Shown piece after piece: positions 51,859 through 63,622 of a DNA stretch of 64,000 nucleotides (within the stretch, counting starts at the first letter, position 1; every line of letters begins with the position of its first letter). Source of the DNA: Strix aluco (Eukaryota > Chordata > Aves > Strigiformes > Strigidae); the NCBI RefSeq assembly GCF_031877795.1, contig NC_133971.1, positions 3,094,195 through 3,158,194 on the forward strand, in the 5' to 3' direction. The notes beneath the pieces were generated by a model. The model was not told where the DNA came from and searched no databases. It worked only from the letters and a program-made list of their open reading frames with translations. Position numbers and translations under genes: made by a program.

Positions 51859-51977
51859 TTAGAGGTGAGTGTCTGCTATGGGTATTCTTCTAAGCTCTAC
51901 AATTTGGGAGTTAGCCATGCTGCCACCATCCTGGCTGCCATGACAAGATTCATTATCGCTGACGCTGAGACCTGCAC
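51859..51977 (-). CDS. ADGRV1: ADGRV1 last coding exon (C-terminal tail, PDZ-binding motif)
   Basis: Preceded on the minus strand by a pyrimidine-rich tract and TTTCAG, this exon begins in phase 1. Its first two bases complete a Gly codon begun in the previous exon. It encodes [10 protein letters not shown], then a Ser/Gly-rich stretch, then [16 protein letters not shown] and a stop at 51859-51861. The final DTHL is a class I PDZ ligand. In mammals VLGR1 (and usherin) use this motif to bind whirlin, PDZD7 and harmonin at the stereocilia ankle-link complex. The unusual SDNES...ELRRIP sequence, tail length and exon phases point to ADGRV1. Other adhesion GPCRs such as latrophilins end differently (VTSL-type). 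No damage is seen. Confidence 0.95.
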
Positions 51978-53294
51978 CTGAAACAGCAAAAAAACAAACA
52001 AAAGAATCGGTGAGAATGAAATCCCAACACAGAAAGGGTGATATGGTGTCCTGCTCTGCTTTATTCTGATTATTGAAATGCTTCCTTACCCCACAACGAT
52101 GTGGCAAGTTTCCTTTTACTAGTCTACAATCTGAATCCACAGATTATAACATTATCTGATGTAGTTTTGTACCATGCAGACATGCTTTTTCAGAATTCCA
52201 CTGTCAGTCACTTTATTTGTCTCAGTAAATGGTACAATAGCTATTCATAGGTTGTCTTGAAATCACAAGAGCATAAATCAAGGCCTGGCTTAGTCTGAGT
52301 TCATGGTCTGGCTGTTATAGCCTGGTATTTCCAAGGACTTCTTCATGAAGAATTGATTTTTAATGATACAATTTCCCTGTTAAACTATAATTCCAGCTGT
52401 TTTAATAGGATTGTAATTTCAACATAAGAAAAGATGCTGACTAAATATTCTTTAAACCCACATTTGGCACAAGCTGGTATATTGTGTTTTTCTTCTACTG
52501 CTAGAGAATACTAGACTTAGGCCCATGGAAACTTTGAAAACATGTCTGAAGAGATCTCAGGAGGCCACCTTCTCCATCCTTTTGTCACAGGAGTTCTACT
52601 AGCTTGTTCCTTCCTTGTTGTTTTTTGGGGGGTTGGGTTTTTTTTGTGGGGGAGGTTTGAATTGATTAGTGTGAAGATACATAATCCTCCATTAGTTCTT
52701 ATGAAATACGTATTTTTTCAGACCACTTCTTCATAGAATATCAGTTGTAACTATAAATTTCAGTGAGTTTTCAGCTCCTCCCTTTGAGTTGTAGAGAGAA
52801 TTCTAACAAATACATGGGTCTTGCTAGGCTTTAGGTCATGCAGGCTTTAAATTTGTTGAGAACTGTACATCACTGTAAATTAGGCATGGTGATCTCAAGA
52901 CAGACTAATTTCAGGCATGGTCCTACAGTGATGTCATTTACGAATAACTAGGGAAGTTATTTATTTTGGGCAGAAGTAGATCTGTAACTACACACAGTTC
53001 AAGGGAGAGGCAAAGGAATGACATTGGGCTCATAAAGCCCTAAACAGGGTATGCTGGGAGAGTCAGTGATTTGCATTTTCATACTAAAAAATGTTTCCAG
53101 GACTTTCTATCAGCCGTACAGTGCATCTCTTATTTCTGCCTCAGCTGACATTCCAGGCTTCGGCTTGTTCGGCAAAATACAAGACAAGGGTCATTTACTT
53201 TTTGGAGTTACCTCATCATTTTCTATGCCCCCTATTGTTCCACTTTTACCGAGTTTTTCCATAGCCCCCTTCCTTCCACCACCACCCCCCCCAA

Positions 53295-53410
53295 GTATCA
53301 CAAAATCCCAGAATCATCTCAGTTGGAAAAGACCTTGAAGATCATCCAGTCCAACCATTAACCTAACATTGACAGTTCTCAACTACACCATATCCCCAAG
53401 TGCTATGTCA
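53295..53410 (-). mobile_element. CR1 LINE 3' fragment in ADGRV1 intron
   Basis: The plus strand reads 'cacaaaatcccagaatcat', 'ttggaaaagaccttgaagat', 'catccagtccaaccattaac'. This is antisense CR1 3' UTR with a worn tail. On the ADGRV1 transcript strand it lies in sense. It resembles the 14.0-kb copy more than the 12.6-kb one. Confidence 0.9.
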
Positions 53411-55014
53411 ACCTGAAGAAGTAGAGAAGTACGGAAAAGGGGGCAGTGGTGGGATGCTCTTTTGTTGTGGGAAGTCAGCTGCAGTCTTGAATATGCAGCT
53501 TGGTTCAGCGAATATCCTAATATCTGCAGGACTAGGCAGGCTTTCCTGCAGAGCTCTAGAAGAAGTCCTGGTAGGGACCAAACTTGGGTGCAGCGCTGCA
53601 TGAACCCAGCCTTACTGCATCCAGGTGGAAAGTGGGTATTTCTGCACCGTGATCCTTCTTACACCTGGTTTTGGTGTTTGGGTTGCAGAGTGAACATGCA
53701 TTCATTGACATCTGCTAGATGAGTCTTGTTCTTGGGTCTGTATATGACCCAAGCTGTTGAGAGGCCAGTAATTACTGTCAGAGTATCACAAGAGTAAAAA
53801 TCCATCAACGTACTGAGATACAATAATAAAGACAAGAAGATTAGGCTCTGAATCATTAAAATACTTGTTTATAAGTGTACTGAAGATGATTAAGCAGTAC
53901 TTACGGATTTAAATTTATATGCATATTTAACCTTTTCATTGAATTGCAGTCCTAATAACTAAAAGGTGCTTGAAAGTCCTGGTAAAAACAGCAACTGAAT
54001 AATTAAGTTATTTGGGCTTTTGTCTCATCTTCTCTAAAACTGTTTTAGAAAGGAAACATGAGTGTAATAAAGAAGATAAATCAGACTTCTGCATTTACCA
54101 TTTGGGGATGGAAGAACAAGGTAATAACCTTGAAGTAAATAAAATACTTTGAACAGAGAAACAAACAATATTTCTTATGTAGCATCATTAACAGTGGAAT
54201 TCACTCAAAACATTTATTCAGGCTGAAGAGGGTACAAATTTCAAAAAGGGAAAAAACACATTTTGAAAACATTTAAAATTATATGATATAAATATGATCA
54301 CCCCAGGTTCAGGTTTTAAGGTGAACACTGACTGTTGGGGTTAGAAAGGTATTTGTCTTACTGGTGGCTATACTGTAATTATTCAGTATGGGGTTTCTTA
54401 AAGAATCTGGTGCTGGCCACTACAAAAAGATCAGATACCAGTCTAATATGATATTACACTACATTCTTAAATGTCATATATGTGCATGTTTTGCACATGC
54501 TTTGTGCAAAGTCAGAGGAGATTTTTTTTTTTTTGTTATGGAGGTTCTTATCAGGAAGCAGATGTCCTGGTAAACCAGAGACTGAAGTAGGCTACTTTGG
54601 GTTTACAAGGGCCTTTCTCTGCTGCTGATGCAAAGACAAACTATGTAAGAGCTGATCCTTTTTAGGAATGAGAGCTGAAATGTAACCAGGATACCAGTTT
54701 ACCAAACAGTCGGCAGACTGGGAAGGGTACGACTGTTTACACGATGGAGTTTCACAGAGTTCATAGGTCCGGCTTGTTCTCAGATTAGAGCAGAATTTAA
54801 ACTCAATCAGATCCCAAAAAAAGCATGTACTCCCCTAGAGATGCTGGAGTTGGATAGTAGGTACATAGTGGGGAGTATTACTTTTCCCTAAGTTGTGAAG
54901 GAATTATTTTAAGAAAAAGACGCTGGAAAATGAGGCTTTTCTTCCTTTCCTTTCTTATCAAAGGACTAGCTAGAAACTGAAAAGTCACTTTTCGCTTTGC
55001 AAACCCAGCGAGAT

Positions 55015-55035
55015 CCCTCCAGCGACATCTACTGG
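55015..55035 (-). promoter_or_regulatory. Candidate CTCF binding site
   Basis: The minus strand reads CCAGTAGATGTCGCT followed by GGAGGG. It matches the CTCF core CCASYAGRKGGCRSY at 14 of 15 positions (T in place of one G). The surroundings contain several CpGs. Single-motif evidence only. Confidence 0.35.
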
Positions 55036-57909
55036 TTAAGGATCTCAGCACTGCGCTCCTACACGCCCTTGAACACCAGCTGGTGTCATCTGCTTGTGCA
55101 GACAGATCTCAAACTTTCACTAAGACATTTTAAGGGTGACAGAGTTTGTTTTGTAATTGCTGTACTCGTATCTCTGGGGAGACTTTTGATTTTGTAAGCA
55201 CTTCCATCTTGCCTTCTGAATCAAGATATATTAGATAGAAATGAATAAGCTACACGAACCTACTTTAAATCCTCCTTCAGTGTTTTGACTTTACAGAAAT
55301 GACACCAACAGACATCGATGCTTTTATGAATAAAGTTCAGATTGGACTAAAAATGCTTCCTGGTTATTATGCAGTCACGTTCAACAGCAAACAGATAGTA
55401 TATTTGTGAACAATCACAAATGAGAAGTTGAATGAATATGCAAACTGGCTACCCTTCCTTCCTTTTCTTCTGTGAAGTGAGCCCTTCAAAACAGAAATTA
55501 TGTAGGCTGATAAGGCAGGGCACAAATCTGGCACTTTGCCACTGTCTACAGTTTATCTGCCCTGTGACAGACAGTCTCCAGGATGTTGCACCGAACACCT
55601 TTCAGAATCTGAAATGTCAAATGTCTGGTTCAGGATGTCCACCGTAAGATGCTTAATTCTTAAACCAGGCACCTACAGTGGTAACACCAAGACTTTGGAA
55701 CCCCACATGTATTAGAATGAAAACTATGAGCTGTTTAGATAACATCATTATTGTAATAGCTGCATTGGGGTGGGGGGTGGAGGATGTTAACTTATACAGG
55801 TATTCTCCATGTAGAATATTTATTCAGGATTTACCACATATGCTCTATTAAGAACAAAAATACACTGAGATGTGGATGTAGCAATATCCTCCACTGATAC
55901 TGTCCAGTATATATTTGGAAAGTGCTATGTGCTAGGCTGGAATTCTCAGCTTTAACCTATAAATATCTTTGTAAACAACTTCTTACGGGGGTGGGTCACC
56001 AGTCAGCACTGGAGGGGTTTGGGCCTCTCTCAAAGGCTCTGCTGTGTTTTGCATTCACATCTCACCCAAAGGAATGAATTAGTTCAGTTTTGTGCATCAC
56101 AGAAGGGGGAGGACAAGAGAATTTGCAGGAGATGGGAATATGGATGGAAGCTCAGAGGTCAGTGAGGCTATCGTGCACTTAAGGTATTTAGAGTAAAGCA
56201 GATGGACAGCTTGCTGCTTTGAGACAGATTCCATCTACTTTTATTCTGTTGTCTCCCTTTTTAACTCCCCAGCCCTAACCAGAGTAGAAGTCCTTAGGGA
56301 ATTCTGCTATATTGGGCTTTAGCTCCAATGACAGTAACATACAACTCTAAAAATCTGGAGGGCAACAGTCTTATTGAACTATCAATATAAACCTTAAACA
56401 AGAAATGAGAGAAAAAATGAGATCTAGTCCAAAATGACAGCACCTTTAAAGTTCATTAGTGCAATTAACAAAAACTAATTAGTAAATAATTGTCCTTCTC
56501 AGTAGAAGCTAAGCCTTTGATTCATTATAAACGCCATAAATGAAATACAGTAAAATATTCATAAACATTAAAAAAAAAAGGACGGTTTAGCACATATCAG
56601 TAAGCAGGACTTACTGATTATTTTTTCCTACCATAATTGTTCTATAATTTCCTTCATATTAACTGCCTTGGAGTTGGCTGGTCAAGAGATTCCCACAGTA
56701 TAAGAAATGAGGTGATATAGTGAGGGTAGTAAATCCTAACTATGTACTTCTGTATGGACATGAACATATCCAATGGAAAGGAGGAATTCATTGATAAGGC
56801 ATTCAGAGGCCATGGCTTTATGATGTAAGAAGTCCAGCTTTTGGGTTTCTTGCAGCAAACAAAAAATTCTACGGCCACGTGATGCAAAGGTTGCATGAAG
56901 CCAGCATAAAAGCTGGCTAAGAAACAGTACACACTAGAAATGCAGTTGTATGCCTTCATCTGACCCAGTCCGTATTTCAGGTTAATCTGTAATTAGGCCC
57001 AGCATTAATGATTACAGAACCAAGGGCTAAGTGTACAGTTCTACGACACATTTCTTTAGCAATAAGACCAAGTGTGCCAACGCATCTATTTGTGGAGCTG
57101 GGCTGCAAACTGCGAATTACTAAACAGTTGCAAGTTAAAGAATAAAGTTGTGCTAGGAGGGGAGATGGGTTTGATTTTTTCTAACCTTCACCAGTCATCC
57201 TTCATTTCTACGGCTGAGAGTAGCCAGCTGCAGTGCAAAGGTGGAGCAGGGGGACAGGAATGAGATTTTAGCTTTGCTGTGATTATACCCTCATTCTCAC
57301 TGATCCTGGCTGCCAGATTAAACCTTGCGGCTACAGACAGCGAGCATAAATTAAAGTAACCTTCAGACAGCTCCAAACTACATAAGCAGAAAGGACAGAT
57401 GAAGTGCAAAGAGGCATAAAGGCATTTTTGCATATTCCTCTGCTAATCAGTGTTGATCCTCAGCCAGCCTTCAGAGTGGGAGCTAATATTTTAGCACAGC
57501 TAAAGCTGAGTTTGGTTATAGATTGACAGTTTTAGGGAATGACAGATAATGGAGGTTTCTGTTTCTGCTTATCAGAGGTAAAGCTCAAGCAACAGCAGAG
57601 CAAGAATTTCTGTTCTTCCCCCATATCCAAAAGCCACACCCCCCAGTTTAGGAGTGATAAAAACAGCTAATGTGGTGTAAAGCACCTTTTTCCTGCTCTG
57701 CCAGGGGCTTGTCTGTTTGAGATGAGGAATTATCAGCCTGCTGAAATAAAGCCTGGTCTAAAAAGGTTTGAGAAGCACTACTTAGAGCAAATGACAGTCA
57801 AGAGCAAGGCAGCAAAAAGGCATCTCAGCTGCCCATACATTTTAGCCTATTTAGAGAAGGGGTGCTGGTCTTCCGGTTGCTGATGACCACTGCTTCCTTG
57901 GAGCTGGGA

Positions 57910-58632
57910 TGAAACAAAGATCTTCACTCAACAGTCAGGATTGAGTACAACTGTTCAGCAGGGATTCTTTTTTGCTGGGCAGCACTGGGGATCGCTCCAC
58001 CACAAGTGCCACACTTACTAACAAAACTCTCTGACTAATACAGACAAAAAGCATACATATGCATCAGATTGCTTAGAAAAGGCAGTCTTATGCTAATGGT
58101 TCTTAGAATTCATTTACATCGTCTGAGCATGCGTAGTAAAAATAGAGTGAGGGTCTTCTCCCCTCCTTAGGGGTCCACACAGCCTTTCTCACACTGTCCC
58201 TTACTGAACTTTAGGTTTCTGGTGTCCATATCTGGTCAGAGAGTTACTTCATCCGACCTTCAGCTCCTCTTTGTTCCAGCTCTCAGCACTTCTCTTGACA
58301 CTGGCGTCTTCTTAGGCCCTTGTTTCTTTAGGTTCCTGCTATTAGGGATGTACTTAGGGAGGTTTTTTTTTTCAGGCTGTCCAAGGTCTGTCTTACCTTT
58401 ACTAGGCAAGGAGTTAAAGGTTTTAAAACATCTTATAAGTGGGTAACTGGGTAACGACTACAGAGGGTAGTTAGGAAAAAGTATAAATGAAATTATATAC
58501 ATGACAGTAAAATACAGGAAAAAATAAAAGCTAGTAAAACATAAGTGATGTCTGACATTAAAACTCCATGTCTTATTTTACAGGTCCCTGTACATTAGCA
58601 ATTTCAAGTATACTTTTAGCAGCTTCCCTTCA
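57910..58632 (+). mobile_element. Solo LTR in ADGRV1 last intron (copy C)
   Basis: A 723-bp unit with the same TGAAACAAAG start and CTTCCCTTCA end, flanked by GGGA on both sides (its own 4-bp target-site duplication). TATAAA lies at 58482-58487 and AATAAA at 58523-58528. It lacks one 11-bp GAAAAATACAG-type unit present in copies A and B just before the polyadenylation signal. It lies antisense to ADGRV1, the orientation usually tolerated for intronic LTRs because its polyadenylation signal is not read in the gene transcript. The internal 74-codon frame (58222-58446) encodes the same peptide as in copy A. Confidence 0.86.
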
Positions 58633-59860
58633 GGGACTGGTGCTCAGAGGGCATCAAACTGGTGTGGAGTGGCAAGGGGCAGAGGAAGGAGATGAAGAGG
58701 AAGAGAGAAGTCTCCAACCTGAGTTGTTGCGGTTTCACGTGAGTACGAGCAACGATGCAAGAGAGAAAGAAGAAAAGTGCTGCCAGGAGGGATCAGGAGA
58801 CAGGCTCCTTTCAGTGCCTGCTGGATTAACTGTATAGTAAAATCCCTGTCAGACCACAGCTAGTGAATACTTTAGCAGCATCAGCCTGTGCTGCCAAACA
58901 GAGAAGAAATCCCACTTTCCACCACCTCATCTCCCTTTTTAATAGCTTCCACACGGCTCCCTCCCTCGTGCCATCAGGAGCACCTTGGCTCCTTGGCCAT
59001 GCACTGAACTGGACTGGAGAGCAGGTCTGGATGAAAATAATAAAACAGAAACAATTTTTAGATACAGAAAAGCTCACGTTTTGGGGTTTAAAGTATATGT
59101 TGAGCTACAGCTTGTATTTAGGCAATAGCTGATAAACATTTACTTTTCGTGGTTAAAACTACTCTAACCTCAACACTGCCGCTTCAGTTTGGCTTGCTCA
59201 AATGTTGTATGTGGGGCTGGAACCAGATGAGGCAACTAGTTTGGCTTAGAAATCATATTTTTTGTCCCTATAATGTTGCTGGGGACACAGTTTGGGCACA
59301 TCAATAAGCACTGAGGTAAAATGGTCAGGTACCACTAGATTCTGTAATGCAAATGAAAATAGTTTTCTCCAGCTGTGCCCTGAGGTCTCTGCTTCAAAGC
59401 ACTTTAATACAAAAGACTCATAAGAACAAATATAATAAAATATTAATAAAGATTACAACAATAAAATTTATGCAAAATAGTCAAAAGCTGGTTCTAGACC
59501 TACTTCCTTTTAGAAGGACTGAAAACAAATTAACTAAGGATGAAGCTTGAAGATTTATTAAAAAAATTATTAAATGCTAAAGTTGTGGTGAATTTTATTA
59601 ACCATGAGTTTTAACTACTGCTGTTGCCTAGATTGTTTTTCATGATTTAAGAGTCAGTCTTCCACAGTGCGTAGAGTTTACTGCAGAAAATAGGCCAACT
59701 GATGTCAACCGAGATGCTTAAACAGTAAGCACTGTGTGAGATGGTGGGAGTGTTACGTGTGAATGGCTTCATATCTTATTAACTATCTGTGAATTAGTTG
59801 GTTTCTTTCAAAATATTCAGGAAAAAAGTAAAAAAGTAAAAGCTACCTTCTTAGATACTC

Positions 59861-59880
59861 AAAAAAAAAAAAAAAAAAAA
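59861..59880. repeat. Poly-A run (20 A)
   Basis: Homopolymer in the ADGRV1 last intron (poly-U on the transcript). No retroposed body seen beside it. Confidence 0.9.
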
Positions 59881-61295
59881 GGTTTGCAACTGTAAGATTA
59901 TGCACCTAGATTTGAAAGTCTTGCCCAAAATCTTTTAACTATGTAACGAAGTAGAAGTAGTCTGCAAAATGTCCGGGAAGATTAATAGATACAACACAGA
60001 TTTTGTGACAACCTTCATAAAAATTTGTATTTCTTAGCGCTAGGCCACTTATTAATCATCCAATTACCTTCATAATTAGAATAGTTTTCTGCAATGGAAA
60101 TTGGCTTAGGAGATAAAGTATTATGAATATACTGAATAATTCTCCTTCATTAGCAGCATTCCCAGTCTTCCAACCAGTTTGGCTGTTTTCCTTGGTGTGA
60201 CTGAAGGGAAGAAACTCCTGAAATGATCGGTGCCAGAGCACTTAACCTGCTGATGTCACCAGTACCTCGGTGTTGTCTCTTGCAAGGCTCAACACTATCC
60301 CCAAAGACCATGCAGGTGACCTCCTACTGCCAAGCTAGTCCATTCGTATTTCACCTGGCTGCCTAGAGGCGGGCTTGGGTTAGCACCTGCCAGGTCGTAT
60401 CAGGTGCTGCTACTATGTCTTTGTGGTTGGTCAGTTATTTTATCAGACATTCCCATGTTGACCTATCTTTGAATCAGGTTTCTCTTAATTTCTTCTGCCT
60501 GTGGCCACGTCTGGCTATCTATTTATATCATCATTTGAATAACCTGCAGTTTCATTGGTGGAGTGGGTGAAAAGGCAGAAACACAGTACATAACTGAGGG
60601 CAAAGCCTGGGATTTTGAAGACTTGAACTCTAAGGTTCTTGAGGGGAATCTGATTACAAATGTTTTCTCTTGCTGGTGTAGTTTGAGCGTGGACACCTAG
60701 AGTGGCCTCCCCCGCTTCTGTCCTCCAGCAGCGTTGGAGCCCATCAGCTGGCTCTTCTGTTTGGGCAGAAGTCCATCTAGTTTATCTTTTCAGTGTACAC
60801 CATTTTTCGGTCCAAATGTGGTTTATATAAATATTTTGTCTTACATTTATTGGGAGAATCAATATTTATGAAGTTATGTACTTTCTCACATATAAATATA
60901 TCTAAAATAAAGATAGGCATTGTATATACTCTATATATCAGTTTGAAAAAGAAAGGGAAAGAAGATAAGACAGTCCATGTCTACAGGCAGCAAGTTTAAG
61001 CACTTGTGAAAGATGTCTGAGCCTCGAATCTGTTGTTACTTTCTGCAGGTCTGCTTATCATCATGACTCAAAAGATATTTTTGCAGACTCTTTGTCCATT
61101 GTTTTAGATAGGCTGCACAATATTTTTCATGCAATAATCATCCAAGACAAAACAATTTTACTTCAGATGGCAATTTTCCACTGGCAATCAGATTATATTA
61201 ATGGATCTCGTTAACTGGATCTCATAGAATGGTGACACCACTAGGGTGAAGAACAACATAACATCTTTTGAGGAACAAGGAGAAGAGTCACTCAC

Positions 61296-61473
61296 CAGTC
61301 TTTAAAGCAAATATTAGGTCATCAAACTCCTGTGATTCCTCATCAGCAACCAATGAGCTGGTACTAAATCCTCCAGAAGGGTGGAAAACATTTCCGTTTT
61401 GTGGACTTTGCTTAAAGGCAGCACTAGCTTGACTACCAGGCTGCAAGGATGCCCTCTCCCAGTCTGCAGGCAC
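61296..61473 (-). CDS. ADGRV1: ADGRV1 penultimate coding exon (cytoplasmic tail)
   Basis: 178 bp with acceptor TTTCAG|GTGCCT and donor ACTG|GTGAGT. It starts in phase 0 and leaves one base, the first of a Gly codon, for the last exon. It encodes 59 residues of the intracellular tail: [17 protein letters not shown], a Pro/Ser/Gly-rich linker, then [19 protein letters not shown]. The acidic EESQEFDD stretch followed by the hydrophobic LIFALKT is a distinctive conserved piece of the VLGR1 tail. The segment is cytosolic and probably mostly disordered. The open frame appears to continue upstream and downstream, but the splice sites and family alignment fix the exon limits. Confidence 0.95.
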
Positions 61474-63008
61474 CTGAAAAGTTTAAGAAGACACAGAAAT
61501 GCAGTAATCAGCAAAACTACAGTACAGAAACTGGAAACTATGACCAGAGATGAACTTAAGACCAAGAAATTTTGGAATTAGCTATTCTGTCACTTCTATA
61601 GTGAACCAGGTAGCCTTTTTTTTAAAAAAAACCAAACCAAAACAAAATGTATATATGTGTGTGTGTGTAACTCAATTACAAGTCATTCAACCTTGTATTT
61701 ATTATGCCTATCCTAGCTACCTCAAAAAGTTGAAAAACTATTGCTATTTCTGAACACTGGCCCCTGCTATAGAGAACTTTAAATTAAAGCACTGAAAGGT
61801 TCCAGCTCCCTCCTCTCTGACCACTGCCTCTTCCTCTGCTGGACCCTGCTTCTCCCTTCTATAGCCACTGATCATCATTGCTTTCCATTATATGATCTAC
61901 AGCCGGCAACCCACTGCTTCCCATGTTTACCAATGCAATATTTTAAAGTAATTTGCCTGCCTTTGAAGGTTCACAAAAAAAACCAGAATTTCAGTTCATG
62001 AGAAAAGAGGTTTTGAAAAATCTATCTCATTCTTAAATATGATGAAAAGCCAAAATACAGAACTCTAAAAAAGTATATTTTAGGACAATCAAAATATATT
62101 TTCCTGGGTTATTGCTCATCCACTGTTTAGGAGCTCGGGAACATAAAAGCTTGACAAGTAGAGCTGCGAAGCTATGTTTTCCACTGAAATGGGGAGTCAG
62201 GAGCCAACCTTAAGTGGGATGCTGAAGAGATTTAGTGGTCTTCCAGGAGGCAGTTGAGGAGCTTTAAAATCCAGACTAACCTACCGTCAAGCAGGTAGAG
62301 AAACTGGCAAAACAGCTGCCAGGTGAGCAGCTTGGTTTCCCAAAAAGTTAGTGCTAGAACTGGCTTGTTCCCTTGAAATATTTCAATTCCATTAAATTGA
62401 TGTTTTCCCTGGAAAAACTGTTTATCTGGAAAACTGTCAACTAGCTCTATCAACATGCACATGTACATAGCAGCAAAAGTCACCTTGGTTTACTACAGGT
62501 AGTGAAGAGTGATACTAGCAGCATCCCACTTCCAGCAACAAAGAGACTGAAAATCATCTCCCTCAAAATGTCTTTTTCTTTTCTTTTCTTTTCTTTTCTT
62601 TTCTTTTCTTTTCTTTTCTTTTCTTTTCTTTTCTTTTCTTTTCTTTTCTTTTCTTTTCTTTTCTTTTCTTTTCTTTTCTTTTCTTTTCTTTTCTTTTCTT
62701 TTCTTTTCTTTTCTTTCTTTTCTTTTCTTTTCTTTCTTTTCTTTTCTTTTCTTTTCTTTTCTTTTCTTTTCTTTTCTTTTCTTTTCTTTTCTTTTCTTTT
62801 CTTTTCTTTTCTTTTCTTTTCTTTTCTTTTCTTTTCTTTTCTTTTCTTTTCTTTTCTTTTCTTTTTTCTTTCTTTTTCCTTTTCTTTTTCCTTTTCTTTT
62901 CCTTTTTCTTTTCCTTTTTCTTTTCCTTTTTCTTTTCCTTTTTTTTCTTTTTCTTTTCCTTTTTTCTTTTTCTTTTCCTTTTTCTTTTTCTTTTTCTTTT
63001 TCTTTTTC

Positions 63009-63039
<31 letters not shown>

Positions 63040-63622
63040 TTTCTTTTTCTTTTTCTTTTTCTTTTTCTTTTTCTTTTTCTTTTTCTTTTTCTTTTTCTTT
63101 TTCTTTTTCTTTTTCTTTTTCTTTTTCTTTTTCTTTTTCTTTTTTTTTCCTTTCTTTTCCTTTCTTTTCTCTTTTTCTCTTCTTTTCCCTTTTTCTTTTC
63201 CATTCCACTCTCATGGATTCTAATTTTATTCTATTCTATTAAAACTTCCAGAAATTTTACACAACATGAGTTTGGAAAATTAAATCTAAGGCCCATAGTA
63301 AGCTGAAAGAATTAACTTGATATTTTGATTTCTCCTGATCTACTTTTGACAGCACTTTAACCAGCCTCTATAACAAACCCAAGACTCAAGTAGGAAAGGG
63401 GAAATTCTCTATATGGGGTGTTACCAGGAAATTGTAAGTCCCAAGAATACCACCATGGCTAAAGGTAACAATTTTTATGGTAAAAAAAAAAATTAATCTC
63501 CCCCTTTCCAAAGCCAACCTATAATAATTAGCATCTCATTCCTGTATACCACACTTCAGTACTGCAACTTAAATCTCCAGGGACATTTTCAATACACAAG
63601 GTAATGACTGAAGAACTGTTAC
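61474..63622 (-). other. ADGRV1: ADGRV1 penultimate intron (2149 bp)
   Basis: Phase 0 intron from GAAGAG|GTAACA to TTTCAG|GTGCCT. More than a quarter of it is the pyrimidine tract at 62.57-63.20 kb, and a short (GT)n lies near 61657-61669. No cryptic exon recognised. Confidence 0.88.
62571..63200. repeat. Very long polypyrimidine tract: (TTTTC)n, then (CTTTTT)n
   Basis: About 630 bp with essentially only T and C on the plus strand. From about 62576 to 62860 it is an almost pure pentanucleotide TTTTC array with two TTTC interruptions (near 62713 and 62732). From 62865 to 62980 it mixes TTTTCC and TTTTTC units. From 62980 to about 63145 it is mainly the hexanucleotide CTTTTT. On the ADGRV1 transcript strand this is an AAAAG/AAAAAG purine repeat. 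The 240-codon Lys/Glu/Arg frames across it are artefacts. Confidence 0.97.

Larger units (their letters stand above)
51978..61295 (-). other. ADGRV1: ADGRV1 last intron (9318 bp)
   Basis: Bounded by donor GTGAGT at 61295-61290 and acceptor TTTCAG ending at 51978, phase 1. It contains a minus-strand (gene-sense) CR1 scrap at 53.3 kb, a plus-strand (antisense) solo LTR at 57.9 kb, a poly-A run at 59.86 kb and a CTCF-like site at 55.0 kb. A G-rich stretch sits near 52626-52655. No further exon is recognised. Confidence 0.88.

Noticed and set aside
31043..58632. Segmental duplication as the source of the three 730-bp copies
   Set aside because: Similarity stops exactly at the TG and CA ends and each copy has its own 4-bp target-site duplication.
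61221..61240. 'catagaatggt' text resembling a CR1 tail
   Set aside because: Too short, and no CR1 body on either side.
62480..63242. 240-codon open frames on both strands (Lys/Glu/Arg-rich or Phe/Ser-rich)
   Set aside because: They lie in the polypyrimidine repeat, which lacks stop codons by composition; they are not genes.
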